Assembly (NCBI GenBank): GCA_003993805.1
Contig: RSEF01000012.1
Span: 8,923,310 to 8,987,309 of the forward strand
DNA length: 64,000 bases
Reading direction: 5' to 3'
From: Himantopus leucocephalus
Taxonomy: Eukaryota > Chordata > Aves > Charadriiformes > Recurvirostridae
Shown: piece by piece, positions 54,501 to 64,000 of the stretch
Numbering within the stretch: position 1 is the first letter of the stretch
Layout of the letters: each line of letters starts with the position of its first letter
Made by a program: the position numbers and the translations under genes
Notes under the pieces: generated by a model
What the model was told of the DNA's origin: nothing
The model's database searches: none
Seen by the model: only the letters and a program-made list of their open reading frames with translations

Positions 54501-57500
54501 AATTGGCTTCAGCGTTGCAATGCAGTGTACAGTTTACATCAGTATGGGAAAGGCTATACTAAGTTTGCGCACCTGAATTTGCAGAAGGCTCTTATCAAAT
54601 CTTCACCTCCAGTGGACACCCACCTCAGCACCCCCCTTCTCCCCCTACAGCATTTACAACATTCGGCAGTAGCCTGACATGTGCTTTGCCATTTACTGCC
54701 ACACTTCCCAGCTGCTCCAGGACAGTTCTTTCTGCTGGAAGAGCTCCACCATCTTATTACTACAGGGGATACTGGAATATTCCAGGGCTTCAGCGTGTTC
54801 CACCTTCCTGATACCTTAACTTCAGACAGGATATTATTTTGGCATAAAGACAGCCTAGTATCCAGGCAATGCACATACAAACTGAAGCCTAAAGTAGCAA
54901 TTTCATCCCCTGCTTTGCTAAGGAATATGCAAATCTGCAAATGTAAGGCTGAAGAATGCAGTTTAAATCATTATACCAGTAAACGGCACGCAGCATAATT
55001 TGCCTATGAAATAGCCAGTTGAAGAGCACTGCTCTTGTAAATTAGCCCTTTACTTTTGAGCAACATTTCTGAAATGCCATAAAAAGTCTGCTAAAATATA
55101 AGAGACGATTGACATTGAAAACTTTAATTCTTATGGGAACTGTTAAAATTTCTTTATTATTTCAAATGAAGCCTCCACATTTTTAAAAATTATTTTGAGT
55201 AAACTGAATTTGAATTCATCTAGATTTTATTACTTTAATATGGCTATTTTGAACGGAATGATAAAACAAAATACAGTTTTAACCAGTCTTGTTTAAAAAT
55301 AAAAGCATAAAATTTACTATCTTACACCTTAAAAAATATTTTCAAATGAAATTATATTGAGACGACCATATTCCTGTGGACTTTTGTTGAAATGGCATTT
55401 TCCAGCACAATAACCCCCTACATATTACAGCAGCTCTAGAAAAAGAGCGTAGTATAAACAGAAAAAAGGCTAGTGTCATTGCTTTAGTCACAAAGACTGC
55501 TTTGGAATAAAAGGAAACATTTAGCCATTATCTACTATTTTAACTTCTCCGTTATGGTAGTATACTGTATTCCTAGAGTACACACAAGCACTTTGTGGTT
55601 ATTCATAGAAGATCTTAATTATCTTGTGCTTTGGGAAACATTAACGAAGAGGAGGATGCTGGCATGGGAGACAAACTATTTATATCAGACATCTATTATT
55701 TAATCTAAAACATTCTACACACATCTGAATTTCAAAAATCCAATTTAATCGAGACACTTCTGTCATTGTGGCCAGGAAAAAAATTTACACTTACCTTTTG
55801 CTGTTAGATCAGAGTGCCACCAACTGCATAGATTAAATTCCACAAGGAACCTAAAGAAATCGTTAGAGTTTTCATATTATCCCACAGAATGTTTTTAAAA
55901 CACTAAACTGCCAGTAGTTTGACACCATTAATCCGATTTTAAATAAAAGCTAACACAGAACTGAAACTCATGTTACTAGCATAACTCTGGGATTATCAGC
56001 TACTGCTATTCTCATATTTTCACTGGGTTGTATCTTACCACAGAGAATTTATTCTGAAATTAACCCCATCAATAAATAATAGATTTACCTAATATTAATT
56101 TAAATTATTGATCTTATTTGAAGTGTCCATTTTTATTCTCAGTGCATTGCAGCACACAGTATTTTTACTGTTGAACATTATTGAACATCATTTCTTCATG
56201 ATGCAGGGTATTTTGACTCTCCGGTACAATGGCACAGGATTATAACTGTCCTGGCTACAGTGCAGGAGTATGCATAAAATATTTTCTTATATTAATTCTG
56301 GAACTAAAATAATAAAACTAATTTATTTCTAGGAGCAGAAAAGATTGATTAACCAGTGTCTAATCAACTCTAACTAGACGTGTAGAGAATGCATTTTCCC
56401 CACTAAAATACACTGCAAATTACTTTGAAGAATGGACCGAAATGTGTCAGTCTATCAGTTATTGTAAGCATAAAGAACATGAAACCAACATCCAGTTTAT
56501 CATACGAACAGGAAGCCACAATACTTATAAACACAGAAAGTTTCTGGAAATTTTTGAAGCTGTTATAGCTAGGATCAAAGTCTCATTTTAATACAATTTC
56601 TTTCCCTGACATTTACTTTGAAAGCTGCATTTAAAAATCAATCTCTGCCCTCTGGCAATAGCCATTCAGTTGATTCTTCTTAACTGCTAATCCAAACTTT
56701 GATAAAAGCTCATATAATTTACAATTAAAACAAAATGACTACAAGAAAAAATGAGTTCTATTTCAATAAAGATAAAATTCACTTAGATCTGCAGTTGCTC
56801 TCTGATAAGAACAATAATAAAACATATAGGTTAAAAATATAAGATACATTTTAAGGCTTCCTCTTCTCCCTATGATATTTCTCTGTGATTTTGTAGGCAA
56901 TCTGTCTTAAAAGCGATGTTCATTATGTATTAACTTGAAATGTTAGAAAAATTAGGCCAGGTAAAAAAATTCAGCAACATCCAGAGCACACCTTATCTGG
57001 CATAGACTGTAAAAGATCCGTCTTACAGAAATTCATGAAGTGACAAACAATACAGTGAATCACTAGAAGAGTTTGCCATACTGACAACAGCCCACCCAAG
57101 CAGCACTGGAAACAGCAAGACATTTATGTAAAATTTAACAGTAACCACAATAATAAATTTGGGTTGTATATTACAATCTGCTAGACTTACTAAGCAAAGA
57201 CATACGGATATAAGCGAAGGCCATGAATTATGTAAAAAGTGCAACTGTGCATTCATTTAGCCAAAATTTCATCAGATTTTAAAAATGCAAAACCGGAAAG
57301 CAAAAAATTAACAATCATTACTATATTTAAAATCATATTATAGAAGCAGCACAAATCATGTAAAAGGCACAAAGTAAAAATATTCATTAAGCATTCAAAA
57401 GTACAAATATTCATTAATTCATACCAAAATTCATTAAGTTCTTGATAAAATTTACTTACAAGACAAGCTCAGTCATAATCCATTTTACTGCAGCAAAGAA

Positions 57501-60500
57501 GGCGTTATAAGGCTGAAGAGAAGCAACTCGTTTAATAAAAAGGCAAAACATGCAGTATTTATATCTTAACTGCATTCTTCATGTAAGGCAATGCTATGGA
57601 TATTCAAATGCATGGGTAGCATGACAAACAGAACAATAACTTTTTCTTACGAAGAAGAAAATATATATTGAATATTCAAATATATAGTAATGAAACTCCC
57701 TTTTAATGTAGTTGGTAATATACACAGATTATCAGTTGGAAAAGGAAAGTTTTGCGAATGATTCTTAAATATTTAACCTCTAGGGGTTCCTATTTCCCAG
57801 GCTATTGCTGGAGGAACAGCTCTGGTAGATAATATGAGCTTTTCTTAGGCTGCAATTCACAGGCTTGCCTCTCTATAATGTAAATCTCTGTCTATTACCT
57901 CAGCCTAATTAGGCCAGGAAAAGCTTCTGAAGTTTGAATTTACCTAAATGAAGTCACCTGTGTTGTATTGAAGGCCCAGTTGTAAGCACTTTAAGCCGTT
58001 TTTAAGATTCTTCCCTCCTCCCTGTATTTTTCTGGATCATAACCAATACAGCAAATACTATGAAAATCCCGTGTTTGCTGTACTTCTACTGCATTTTCAA
58101 TATTTTATTTTTGAAAAGAATATCAGAAATCTGGAAAGGAATCTATCTTTACCTCAATCACTTGTGTTAGGGTCTCCTAGTTGCATAAAAATTTGCAGAC
58201 TTCATAGATTCCGTATCAACGGAGTATTTTAGCACATGTAAGAAGCCATATTGACCTTAAGTGAACTACTCAGATACCTAAAATCATGCTTAACTGTCCT
58301 GACTCAGCACCTTGCTGAAGCAGTGCCGCTTTGCACAGCAGTAACTGGCCACTGGAAGTTTTCAGAGGCCACAAAGGGTGTTTTGGCACAGGGCTGATAA
58401 CTCCTGGAGTCAATGAACTAGTGTCAGTCAGTGGCATTAAAGGCTGCAACAGCAAGCCAGAAAAATGCATAATGCCTGAGACAGTAAAGATTTTCACTTA
58501 TTAAGGGCTGTCTTCTAGGAAAAAACAAAAAGCTACAAATCTTTCCTAGAGATGAACAGTAAACAAAATTTCAGCCCTGTGGGACATCTTATTTATTTTC
58601 ATTCCAAATCAGAAAACCTGAAACTTCACACCCAAGTAATTAACTTTTTTGCATACTTTTGTTTTCATAATACAAAATGATTTAGTGTAAAATAATATAT
58701 TTATTATTACTTATGAACAATACAGATTTAATGTAAAACATACTATGTATCATTAAACTATTTTAATAGGAGAACGGAAAGAAAATTTTAAAACCCTATA
58801 TCTGAAAAAAATTCAAAAATATGAATAGAAAATGAGAAAAAAGTTGTTTTGAAATTTTAGTGGAAAAACATTTCATTACATTGATATAAACGCATTCTCA
58901 TGAAATGTGATTTTCCTTAGACAGCCTTTTGCACTCAAAGACTATTCCTTCAAAAAGTGCAGGAAAAACTGCAGGAGTTTTATTCTCTCTATGTATTTAC
59001 ACCATCATTGACAGCCAAAGGAATTGAGCTGGGTGACTCTTAGGTCACTGATACATTTGCAACAAAGTGGTTCTATGGAGAGTTACCTAAGACTTGAATA
59101 AATTAAAACAAGAAAATATGTTCAATAACAAAGTATCTGGAAATCTTTTAAGAAGCAATCCTATACTGGTAAAGAAATGGACAGGATGATCTATAAATCT
59201 TTTCCATTCCTAATTTATCATGTTAGTCCCATAATGTAAAACGCTATGATAGAATGAGGGGTCCAGCCCTGACAATGGCTTTCCACGATTTTGGCAGAAT
59301 GTTGTGCTAGATAGACTTTAGTAGTCACACAGTCTTTGATGACTATGCTCTACTTCTATGCTGTTTAAAATATGAACTTTTTAAAGTTCAGTCTTGCGCC
59401 TATGTCTATTCCTGTATTTGTAAAACCAGAATTTTCAAAATTCATATTTGTGAACAAATATGTCACTTATGCAGAAACTGTACTGAATGCTGCCTAATAA
59501 CCTCATCTATACGTACAACACTGGGCATAAAACCAGGAAAGAAATACTTTTGAGGAATCTAGCCCTACCTGGTTTTAATGCAAGTTCTCTTTCTGCTTTC
59601 TCTGTAGTCATGGTTATAAGTGATTGAATCAACAGAAAAATAATAAAATAGCCAAAGCTCTGCCCATCTTTCATGTTGAACATCACAAAAATTCACTTGA
59701 GGTTTAAAGAAGAGTTTGGCTATCTTTAAAAAAATAACGAAAGAACATGCTCGCCATATCTCCCACAAGAGTTGCAGAGTTTTTTCTCTGAAAACACAGC
59801 ATGGGCAAAAATTAGAATAGTCCCTTGGATTATAGCCCACTTGTAAGAAATACTTCAGCTCCACATGCTGGGTGCTTATGCAAAGTGAGCTGTGCCCCCA
59901 AGCCTTGGGATGGAAGGTTGTTGCTAACACTTTTAATATATTTTTTAAATTTTCATGCAAATGTGATTCACAGCATCCTGTTCTACTTCACCGACCATTT
60001 AAGTCTCATTGCACAGCCTGGTACTTCTGTCAAGATAGTCTCTTTTTCAGGTTCAAGCTTTAGCAGATAACAGCCTGATAAGTGCAGTAAATCCAAATTT
60101 GCAGGTATTTGAAAAACAGAGAGTCACGTGAATATGTAACTGAAAACATCCCAAAATGCATATGATTATTAAACAAAGCACAGAAGCTATTTAGATATTT
60201 GGAAGCTGCCAGAACTTTGATATTTACTCAACAGTTTAACTATGTGTGGGTTTATTTTTTCTGGCTAGACCCTGTGCATTTAAAAATACTATCACGTAAC
60301 TTTTCCAGACTGGTAAAATTGCTAGTGTTTTGCCGCTGTCTTTACATAAGAATTTTTCATGCTAATACTGTCATATATTTGTTAAAACAGTTCCTTTTTA
60401 GTATGCAAAAACTATACTTTATCCAACACCTTATCAGTTCTGGTAGATTATTATAGTAATCAGTAAAATATATACATGACTATAAAATACCTTTGGGGTT

Positions 60501-61208
60501 ATTACCTAGAAATATGATTTAGCAACAAGGAAGTGCTGTGCTTGCAAAACTGGGCTTGACTCTAATCAGGCCTTGCAGATAGACAGGGTTGGTATTCAGA
60601 GCTCATCGCAAGACATTCAATTCAATGCACTGAAATTCTACTTTAAATGACATCATCTTCAAATACTGAGGAAAAAAATGTGTTAAAATCACTGACTTGT
60701 ATGCCTTGCCAATAAACCAATCCTTTCATATAAAAAAAAGAAATCTCAATTTTTAACTCGAATTACATTTCTGCATGCGTGTATGTGTTTACATACAGTA
60801 AAGGTGTATGTGATTCCAGTCCCCCAAAGCATAATCTATAGCCAAATTTACAAAATCCTAAGAAGGAGGATTCATATGGTGCAAAGAACATTCTGACAGA
60901 ATCTCAGAAATGGTGGTCCAGTGTTAAAAACGAGTGCGGAAGTATTTAACTTGAAAATGCTTAACACTTTGCATGTGTTTATAACGAACCATTCCTTGTA
61001 TGCACCAGGGTAAACGCAAGAGCTGTAAGCATTCCAAATCAAAATAATGGGCTTACAATGGCCATGAGATATTTGCAACAATTTTCTTTGATGATCGCAT
61101 GGAAAGGTGCTCAGAAAATTTACTATACTTACGTCCAGTAAGCTATGGGCACTGTCGCTACTCTCTTTGTTTGTTCTACACATGGCCTGGTAGTCATAAA
61201 GTGTAATT
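33201..61208 (-). CDS. CACNA2D3: CACNA2D3 3' part: calcium channel auxiliary subunit alpha2delta-3, last seven coding exons
   Basis: Joined minus-strand CDS: 61208-61133, 57512-57460, 55850-55795, 51984-51873, 35178-35066, 34233-34151, 33293-33201. Every junction keeps the frame and gives 194 residues plus TGA. Seen: [80 protein letters not shown], a Leu-rich tail and final IFSR. Known: alpha2delta-3 is an extracellular, membrane-anchored subunit that promotes surface expression and gating of Cav1/Cav2 channels. It is made as a precursor cut into disulphide-linked alpha2 and delta; the full protein is about 1090 residues, so the N-terminal four fifths (VWA and Cache domains) lie beyond 64000. 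Ten cysteines in this part fit the delta/juxta-delta region. Alpha2delta-4 was rejected because that paralogue differs strongly around the QQIP segment; alpha2delta-1 and -2 have an unrelated C-terminus. No frameshift or internal stop is seen, so the gene looks functional. Confidence 0.96.
33294..34150 (-). other. CACNA2D3: CACNA2D3 last intron (GT-AG)
   Basis: 857 nt, GTAAGT donor and TTTCTTTAG acceptor. It includes a degraded amniote-type palindromic relic around 33530-33620 with the small palindrome TTACTCTGGAGTAA (33576-33589). No coding content is seen; short ORFs here look random. Confidence 0.85.
34151..34233 (-). CDS. CACNA2D3: CACNA2D3 coding exon ([18 protein letters not shown]...)
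   Basis: 83-nt exon. AT completes Tyr, followed by 27 codons: [27 protein letters not shown]. It is preceded by AC instead of AG (end of the U12-type intron). Donor: GAA|GTAAGT. It carries the Asn-Glu-Ser sequon, a predicted extracellular N-glycosylation site, a basic KIRRRP patch and two cysteines. It matches the alpha2delta-3 C-terminal region almost residue for residue. Confidence 0.95.
34234..35065 (-). other. CACNA2D3: U12-type AT-AC intron of CACNA2D3
   Basis: 832-nt intron. Its 5' end is ATATCCTTT (35065-35057), the consensus U12 AT-AC donor. The branch-site match TCCTTAAC lies at 34251-34244, with the branch adenosine about 11 nt from the terminal AC at 34235-34234, as expected for minor-spliceosome introns. 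There is no normal polypyrimidine tract. Removing it gives IRY|NES in frame, the conserved protein sequence. Inside are a CAAAA-rich simple repeat (34836-34880) and a weak relic beginning GGCCTGATTTGAAAG near 34738. Confidence 0.9.
35066..35178 (-). CDS. CACNA2D3: CACNA2D3 coding exon ([18 protein letters not shown]...)
   Basis: 113-nt exon: G completing Lys, 37 codons ([18 protein letters not shown], then [19 protein letters not shown]), then T, the first base of a Tyr codon. The acceptor is a normal AG (TTAATTTGCAG|G). The donor is not GT: the frame needs the cut after AGG-T, immediately before ATATCCTTT, the U12-type AT-AC donor. A GT-style cut two bases earlier would leave no matching AG acceptor at the start of the next exon. 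The NECFCDS stretch differs from the usual mammalian residues but keeps both cysteines. Confidence 0.95.
45167..45464 (+). repeat. N-joined near-identical copies (probable assembly artefact)
   Basis: Copies 45167-45315 (149 bp) and 45318-45464 (147 bp) differ at about four positions and by one GA unit in a GAGAGA run. A single N at 45316 separates them. Confidence 0.85.
48533..48567 (+). repeat. Poly-T run containing N
   Basis: About 34 T with one N at 48564; the true length is unresolved. Could be the reverse-oriented poly-A of a retrocopy, but no body is recognised beside it. Confidence 0.9.
51873..51984 (-). CDS. CACNA2D3: CACNA2D3 coding exon ([17 protein letters not shown]...)
   Basis: 112-nt exon. 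Two leading bases complete GCG (Ala), then 36 codons including [18 protein letters not shown] and [12 protein letters not shown], then AA of a split Lys codon. Acceptor: GTGCCTATAG|CG. Donor: TTCAA|GTAAGC. A second AG lies three bases into the exon (CGCAG); the TATAG site is chosen because it joins the G left by the upstream exon in frame (AKAQRLKQ). Three cysteines likely take part in delta disulphides. Confidence 0.96.
51985..55794 (-). other. CACNA2D3: CACNA2D3 intron with a MIR-like relic
   Basis: 3810 nt, GTAAGT donor and CTATAG acceptor. It holds the MIR-like SINE relic at 52590-52720; otherwise nothing recognised. Confidence 0.85.
52590..52720 (+). mobile_element. MIR-like CORE-SINE relic
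   Basis: Read in order: TTTAAAGATTGGGAAACTGA, GGCACCAGGAAGCAGTGAGA, GGTTCAAGGTCAAACTAC, AGCAAAGCTGGGAACTGAAG, CTCTTCTGACTCTCACACCG. This follows the MIR consensus order (GAGGAAACTGAGGC, AGAGAGGTTAAGTGAC, CAAGGTCACACAGC, AGAGCTGGGATTTGAACC, TCTGACTCC). Such old SINEs are rare in bird genomes. Confidence 0.75.
55795..55850 (-). CDS. CACNA2D3: CACNA2D3 coding exon ([18 protein letters not shown])
   Basis: 56-nt exon: one base, 18 codons, one base. Acceptor: TTTCTTTAG|G. Donor: AAAG|GTAAGT. It carries one Cys and the Trp-Trp pair of the SWWHSD motif, a strongly conserved part of alpha2delta-3. Confidence 0.96.
55851..57459 (-). other. CACNA2D3: CACNA2D3 intron (GT-AG)
   Basis: 1609 nt, GTAAGT donor and CTTTAG acceptor. 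It holds the ATTCATTAA tandem repeat at 57374-57437; otherwise plain AT-rich sequence. Confidence 0.85.
57374..57437 (+). repeat. Imperfect tandem repeat with ATTCATTAA units
   Basis: Three ATTCATTAA copies spaced by about 23-25 bp within a GTAAAAATATTCATTAAG / GTACAAATATTCATTAAT pattern. Intronic. Confidence 0.75.
57460..57512 (-). CDS. CACNA2D3: CACNA2D3 coding exon ([17 protein letters not shown])
   Basis: 53-nt exon encoding 17 residues plus two bases of a split Leu codon. Acceptor: CTTCTCTTCAG|CCT. Donor: TT|GTAAGT. The frame continues directly from the upstream exon (SLLD|PYNA) and into the next (L|FLVEFN). Conserved Trp-Ile-Met-Thr residues match alpha2delta-3. Confidence 0.95.
57513..61132 (-). 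other. CACNA2D3: CACNA2D3 intron (GT-AG)
   Basis: 3620 nt, GTAAGT donor and CTCTTCAG acceptor. A weak CR1-like string (GGATGATCTATAAATC and following, about 59190-59230) may be a very old CR1 tail. The longer ORFs on either strand show no conserved protein features. Confidence 0.8.
61133..61208 (-). CDS. CACNA2D3: CACNA2D3 coding exon ([10 protein letters not shown]... segment)
   Basis: 76-nt exon. It starts with one base completing the previous codon, then encodes [16 protein letters not shown] followed by SDSAHSLLD, and ends in phase 0. Acceptor: a pyrimidine-rich tract ending TTCTCTGTAG. Donor: GAC|GTAAGT. The YDYQAMC core is characteristic of alpha2delta-3. It lies in the extracellular region near the alpha2/delta boundary; the exact cleavage site is not assigned. 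This is the most 5' exon of the gene found in the window. Confidence 0.95.
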
Positions 61209-64000
61209 CTACAGAGAAGAACAGAAAACTGCTTGACTAAAAGAAGAAAACAGAGTGGAATAAAAATGATGATATGGAACAGTCTGCCCACAAAGTAGAC
61301 AGGAAAATAAAAACTGTAACAGCAGCGGGGAAAAGAGGGAAAGCGATCATTAAAATAGAGGTTACACAAAGGAGAATAAAGGTAAGAAACGCTATGAAAA
61401 CTGTGTAAGGGTTTTATCAGATTACGGAACAAAGCAAAAGCATAACTGGGAGAAAACAGGGAAGATACACATACAGTGTAACACACAATGATATAAACAA
61501 TGCAAGGAGGAGGAGAATACACATTTAACACGATGCTTAAACAATTGGTTCTGGACCAAGATCAGCACATTTAGCCCCATGAAAGTGAAAGAACCTATGC
61601 ATTTGAGGGGCTTCTCACAACAGACGACTCTTGACCTCCAGTAAAAGCAGAAAGACACTTCTACAGTTCTAGCATCTCAGTGCACAACTAGTTTGTAAAA
61701 ACATGGTGTTGTTTCCCAAAGAGAGAGGTGGGATTTCAGTGTATTGACAGTACAGATAATTGAAGCAGGATGGGTTTACTTTTGCTTCTTTTCATAAGGG
61801 CAAAATATCCCACGTCAGGTACCTGCTGTAATAAACATATGCTAGAAGCCTCCTCAGATGCATAGTAAACAGGGACGTTTCTTTCTGCTTGTGATTTTAC
61901 ACGTCATTGATACACTTCAGAGATCTAAATGTAAAATCCAGAACTCAGAGATAGTATATGGAATTGTGATTATTTCTCTAAATCTGTCTGTCCATAGAAC
62001 AATTCATTAACTATATCCATCCACATAAAAAGCATTTAACATCTATAGCAGATGTAAAGAATCTTTAGCTGATAAGTTGCAACAAATATAAATATATAAA
62101 AGTTACTAGTACTATTTAAACATATCCATTTGACTGTTGCATCATCAGAGGGCCAAGGGAACACAATTGGACGTAGATGGTTCATAGATGTATGAGATGG
62201 GACTTCAACGTTTTGCAATGTGTGCCTTGCTTCTAAGTGAAGAGGAAAGGAGAGCACACAAATTCGGCTACGGAAAAGATGTCCCAGAAGCTGCCGAAAC
62301 CAGGTCATGAAATGCATTCAGCATCACCATGAGGCATTCTGCACTGCATGCCATGAAACGTTGCAACCTGCACCAATAAAATGTTGTAATCCATTGTGGT
62401 AGAAACTGTACATAATTTTTCTGATCTAATTTTGTGACAGCAACCATCACTAAAAGCTTCTTTATTATGCCTATATTTTCTTTTTGGCTTACAGGCAAAG
62501 TATCTAATATATCGGATCTCGCAGCTTCAACTAATCATTTAGTACATGGTCATATTGCTGACATTATTGATTTTATCTTATATTCAGAATAGAAATGGCT
62601 AGGAAGCCATTGTTTTGTGGACTGGCAGAGAGAGGCACATGGTAGACAAACGCATAACTAGAGACCCAAACATGGGTGTAAGTTGAACACTGACCATATT
62701 TGGCAGAATCACGCCCACAGCCAGATCCGCGCACACAGATCTGCCAAGACAAACAGAGCAGTACATGGTGTAAGCTGTGCTGCCTGTATGGCATGCAGTA
62801 ATACACCACTTTCCCTAGCTGCTTTTTCTCCGTTATTTTTTCCCCCCTTTAACCATGGTCAGGATACAGCCCCTGTAAGGTAATCTCTACAGCTCAGCCT
62901 TTCCAGTCTTGGCTGGCTTGACTATTTTATTCCTCTAGATCCAAGGACTGTGTTGCGTGTCCACTTGGACCTCCTAGTGATGGTGGCACACAGACAAGGG
63001 CAGTTTACAGACATTAATGTGCTCTCTGCAGAGTAGTCCAGGAATTCTCTATGGATGAAATGGTCCCATCCTGCTTCATTCAATACCCAGTGTTACAAGT
63101 AGAATAGCATTCAGTTTTGTCTTTATTCTTTATAAACAGTTTTTCAATATAATAAGTTTGGTGACCGTGTTTGGTGTTCGAAAGTGCAATTAATTTCTCA
63201 GCTTTCAATTTCATACACCAGATCTGCTTGGTCAATCTGTGGTCTTCATTATTCTGCTAAGAAATGTTAATCAAATACTATTATAGTGTGTCATGTGGAA
63301 CATCTGTTATAATTTGAACTTCACTTTAAATATTGGAAAAAGCCCTTCCCCTCCTCAGTATTTGTACTTGTATTACATTTCTTATGTAATTATTATTGTA
63401 ATAGATGTAATAATTTCTTTAAATGCTCAAGGATAAAAAGTCATTAAAAGAATGAAATGTGTACTCACACAAATAATCAGAAATATAATTAATATTACAC
63501 CCCGACATGCTAGANTTGTAATAGATGTAATAATTTCTTTAAATGCTCAAAGATAAAAAGTCATTAAAAGATTGAAATGCGTACTCACACAAATAATCAG
63601 AAATATAATTAATATTACACCCCGACATGCTAGATTATATTTTTTGTAGATGGTCTTATTGTATTGTAGGGAGTATACAACAATCTAAGATTGTGTTATG
63701 AGCAACAGGAACAAAAATGTTAAAATGTAAGTAGTTAAAAAAACCCTTAATTTGACAGGGAAAGAAATACTAAACTTTAGAGTGATGGCAGAGGGGAAGA
63801 GTTGTAATAAACAACCTCAAAAATCATTCTGGAACACTGCAAAATCATTGTTTGGAAATGCTTGAGTATCGTCTGTGGATGATATTATAATGAGTTTTAG
63901 TAAATATATTTGAAGGTGTTTCCAGTGTGAAGACTCTGGTTCAAGAATAAACTAGAAAAGAGATAATCTATCCAGGTTAGAAAGAAAAAAAAAAAAAAAA
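61209..64000 (-). other. CACNA2D3: Partial upstream intron of CACNA2D3
   Basis: Intronic DNA leading to the exon that begins at 61208; no further exon was recognised up to the window edge. The minus strand is unusually pyrimidine-rich over about 61209-61531. An N-joined duplication lies at 63396-63634, and an A16 run ends the window (63985-64000). Confidence 0.7.
63396..63634 (+). repeat. N-joined near-identical copies (probable assembly artefact)
   Basis: Two 119-bp copies (63396-63514 and 63516-63634) with three mismatches, separated only by N at 63515. Confidence 0.88.

Noticed and set aside
59190..59230. CR1 tail
   Set aside because: The string GGATGATCTATAAATC is only loosely like the CR1 GATGATCTC...CCTTCCAA block; too diverged to call as a feature.
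33201..61208. Assignment to CACNA2D1, CACNA2D2 or CACNA2D4
   Set aside because: The [30 protein letters not shown] and FSR-ending sequences fit alpha2delta-3. Alpha2delta-1 and -2 end quite differently, and alpha2delta-4 differs across the same exons.
60872..61531. 219-codon minus-strand ORF as a separate gene
   Set aside because: Only the 25 codons of the CACNA2D3 exon look conserved; the rest is intron and a pyrimidine-rich tract.
1..64000. tRNA, rRNA, CRISPR, bacterial operon or viral insertion
   Set aside because: None of the required structures or coding patterns was seen; the window reads as ordinary vertebrate intergenic and intronic DNA.

Overview
This window is vertebrate nuclear DNA, most likely from a bird. 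A well-preserved 3' end of a CR1 LINE lies at about 8.33-8.68 kb, and a second CR1 tail (8-bp terminal repeats of the ATTCTATG type) abuts the assembly gap at 561. Interspersed repeats are sparse, the DNA is AT-rich, and the only convincing protein-coding signal is a set of short exons with splice sites. There are no operons, CRISPR arrays, bacterial signals, tRNAs or rRNAs that I can support. The exact species cannot be read from the sequence.

The one gene is the 3' end of CACNA2D3, the alpha2delta-3 auxiliary subunit of voltage-gated calcium channels, on the minus strand. Seven coding exons are spliced in frame: 61208-61133, 57512-57460, 55850-55795, 51984-51873, 35178-35066, 34233-34151 and 33293-33201 (stop at 33203-33201). 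They give 194 C-terminal residues, matching the end of vertebrate alpha2delta-3 and not that of alpha2delta-1, -2 or -4. They include the Cys-rich delta region, an N-glycosylation sequon, the ECGG motif and the hydrophobic tail taken as a GPI-anchor signal. A short 3'UTR follows, with AATAAA at 32905-32900. The rest of the gene lies beyond 64000.

The most interesting gene-structure feature is the intron at 35065-34234. It is a minor-spliceosome (U12-type) AT-AC intron: it begins ATATCCTTT, ends in AC, and has a TCCTTAAC branch site just upstream of the 3' end. The other five introns inside the window are GT-AG.

Layout: 1-32.88 kb is intergenic DNA downstream of CACNA2D3 (by human gene order, the WNT5A side; inference). 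It holds CR1, a reverse-transcriptase fossil at 15.15-15.30 kb, an hAT-like relic at 20.79-21.07 kb, several palindromic amniote-type relics and a small CpG-dense spot at 1.8 kb. From 32.88 to 61.21 kb is CACNA2D3 with introns of 0.83 to 16.7 kb; one intron carries a MIR-like SINE relic at 52.6 kb. From 61.21 to 64 kb is further intron. Four places carry near-identical adjacent copies of about 119-149 bp separated by single N bases. These look like contig-end overlaps left unmerged, not biological duplications. No novel coding system was found.
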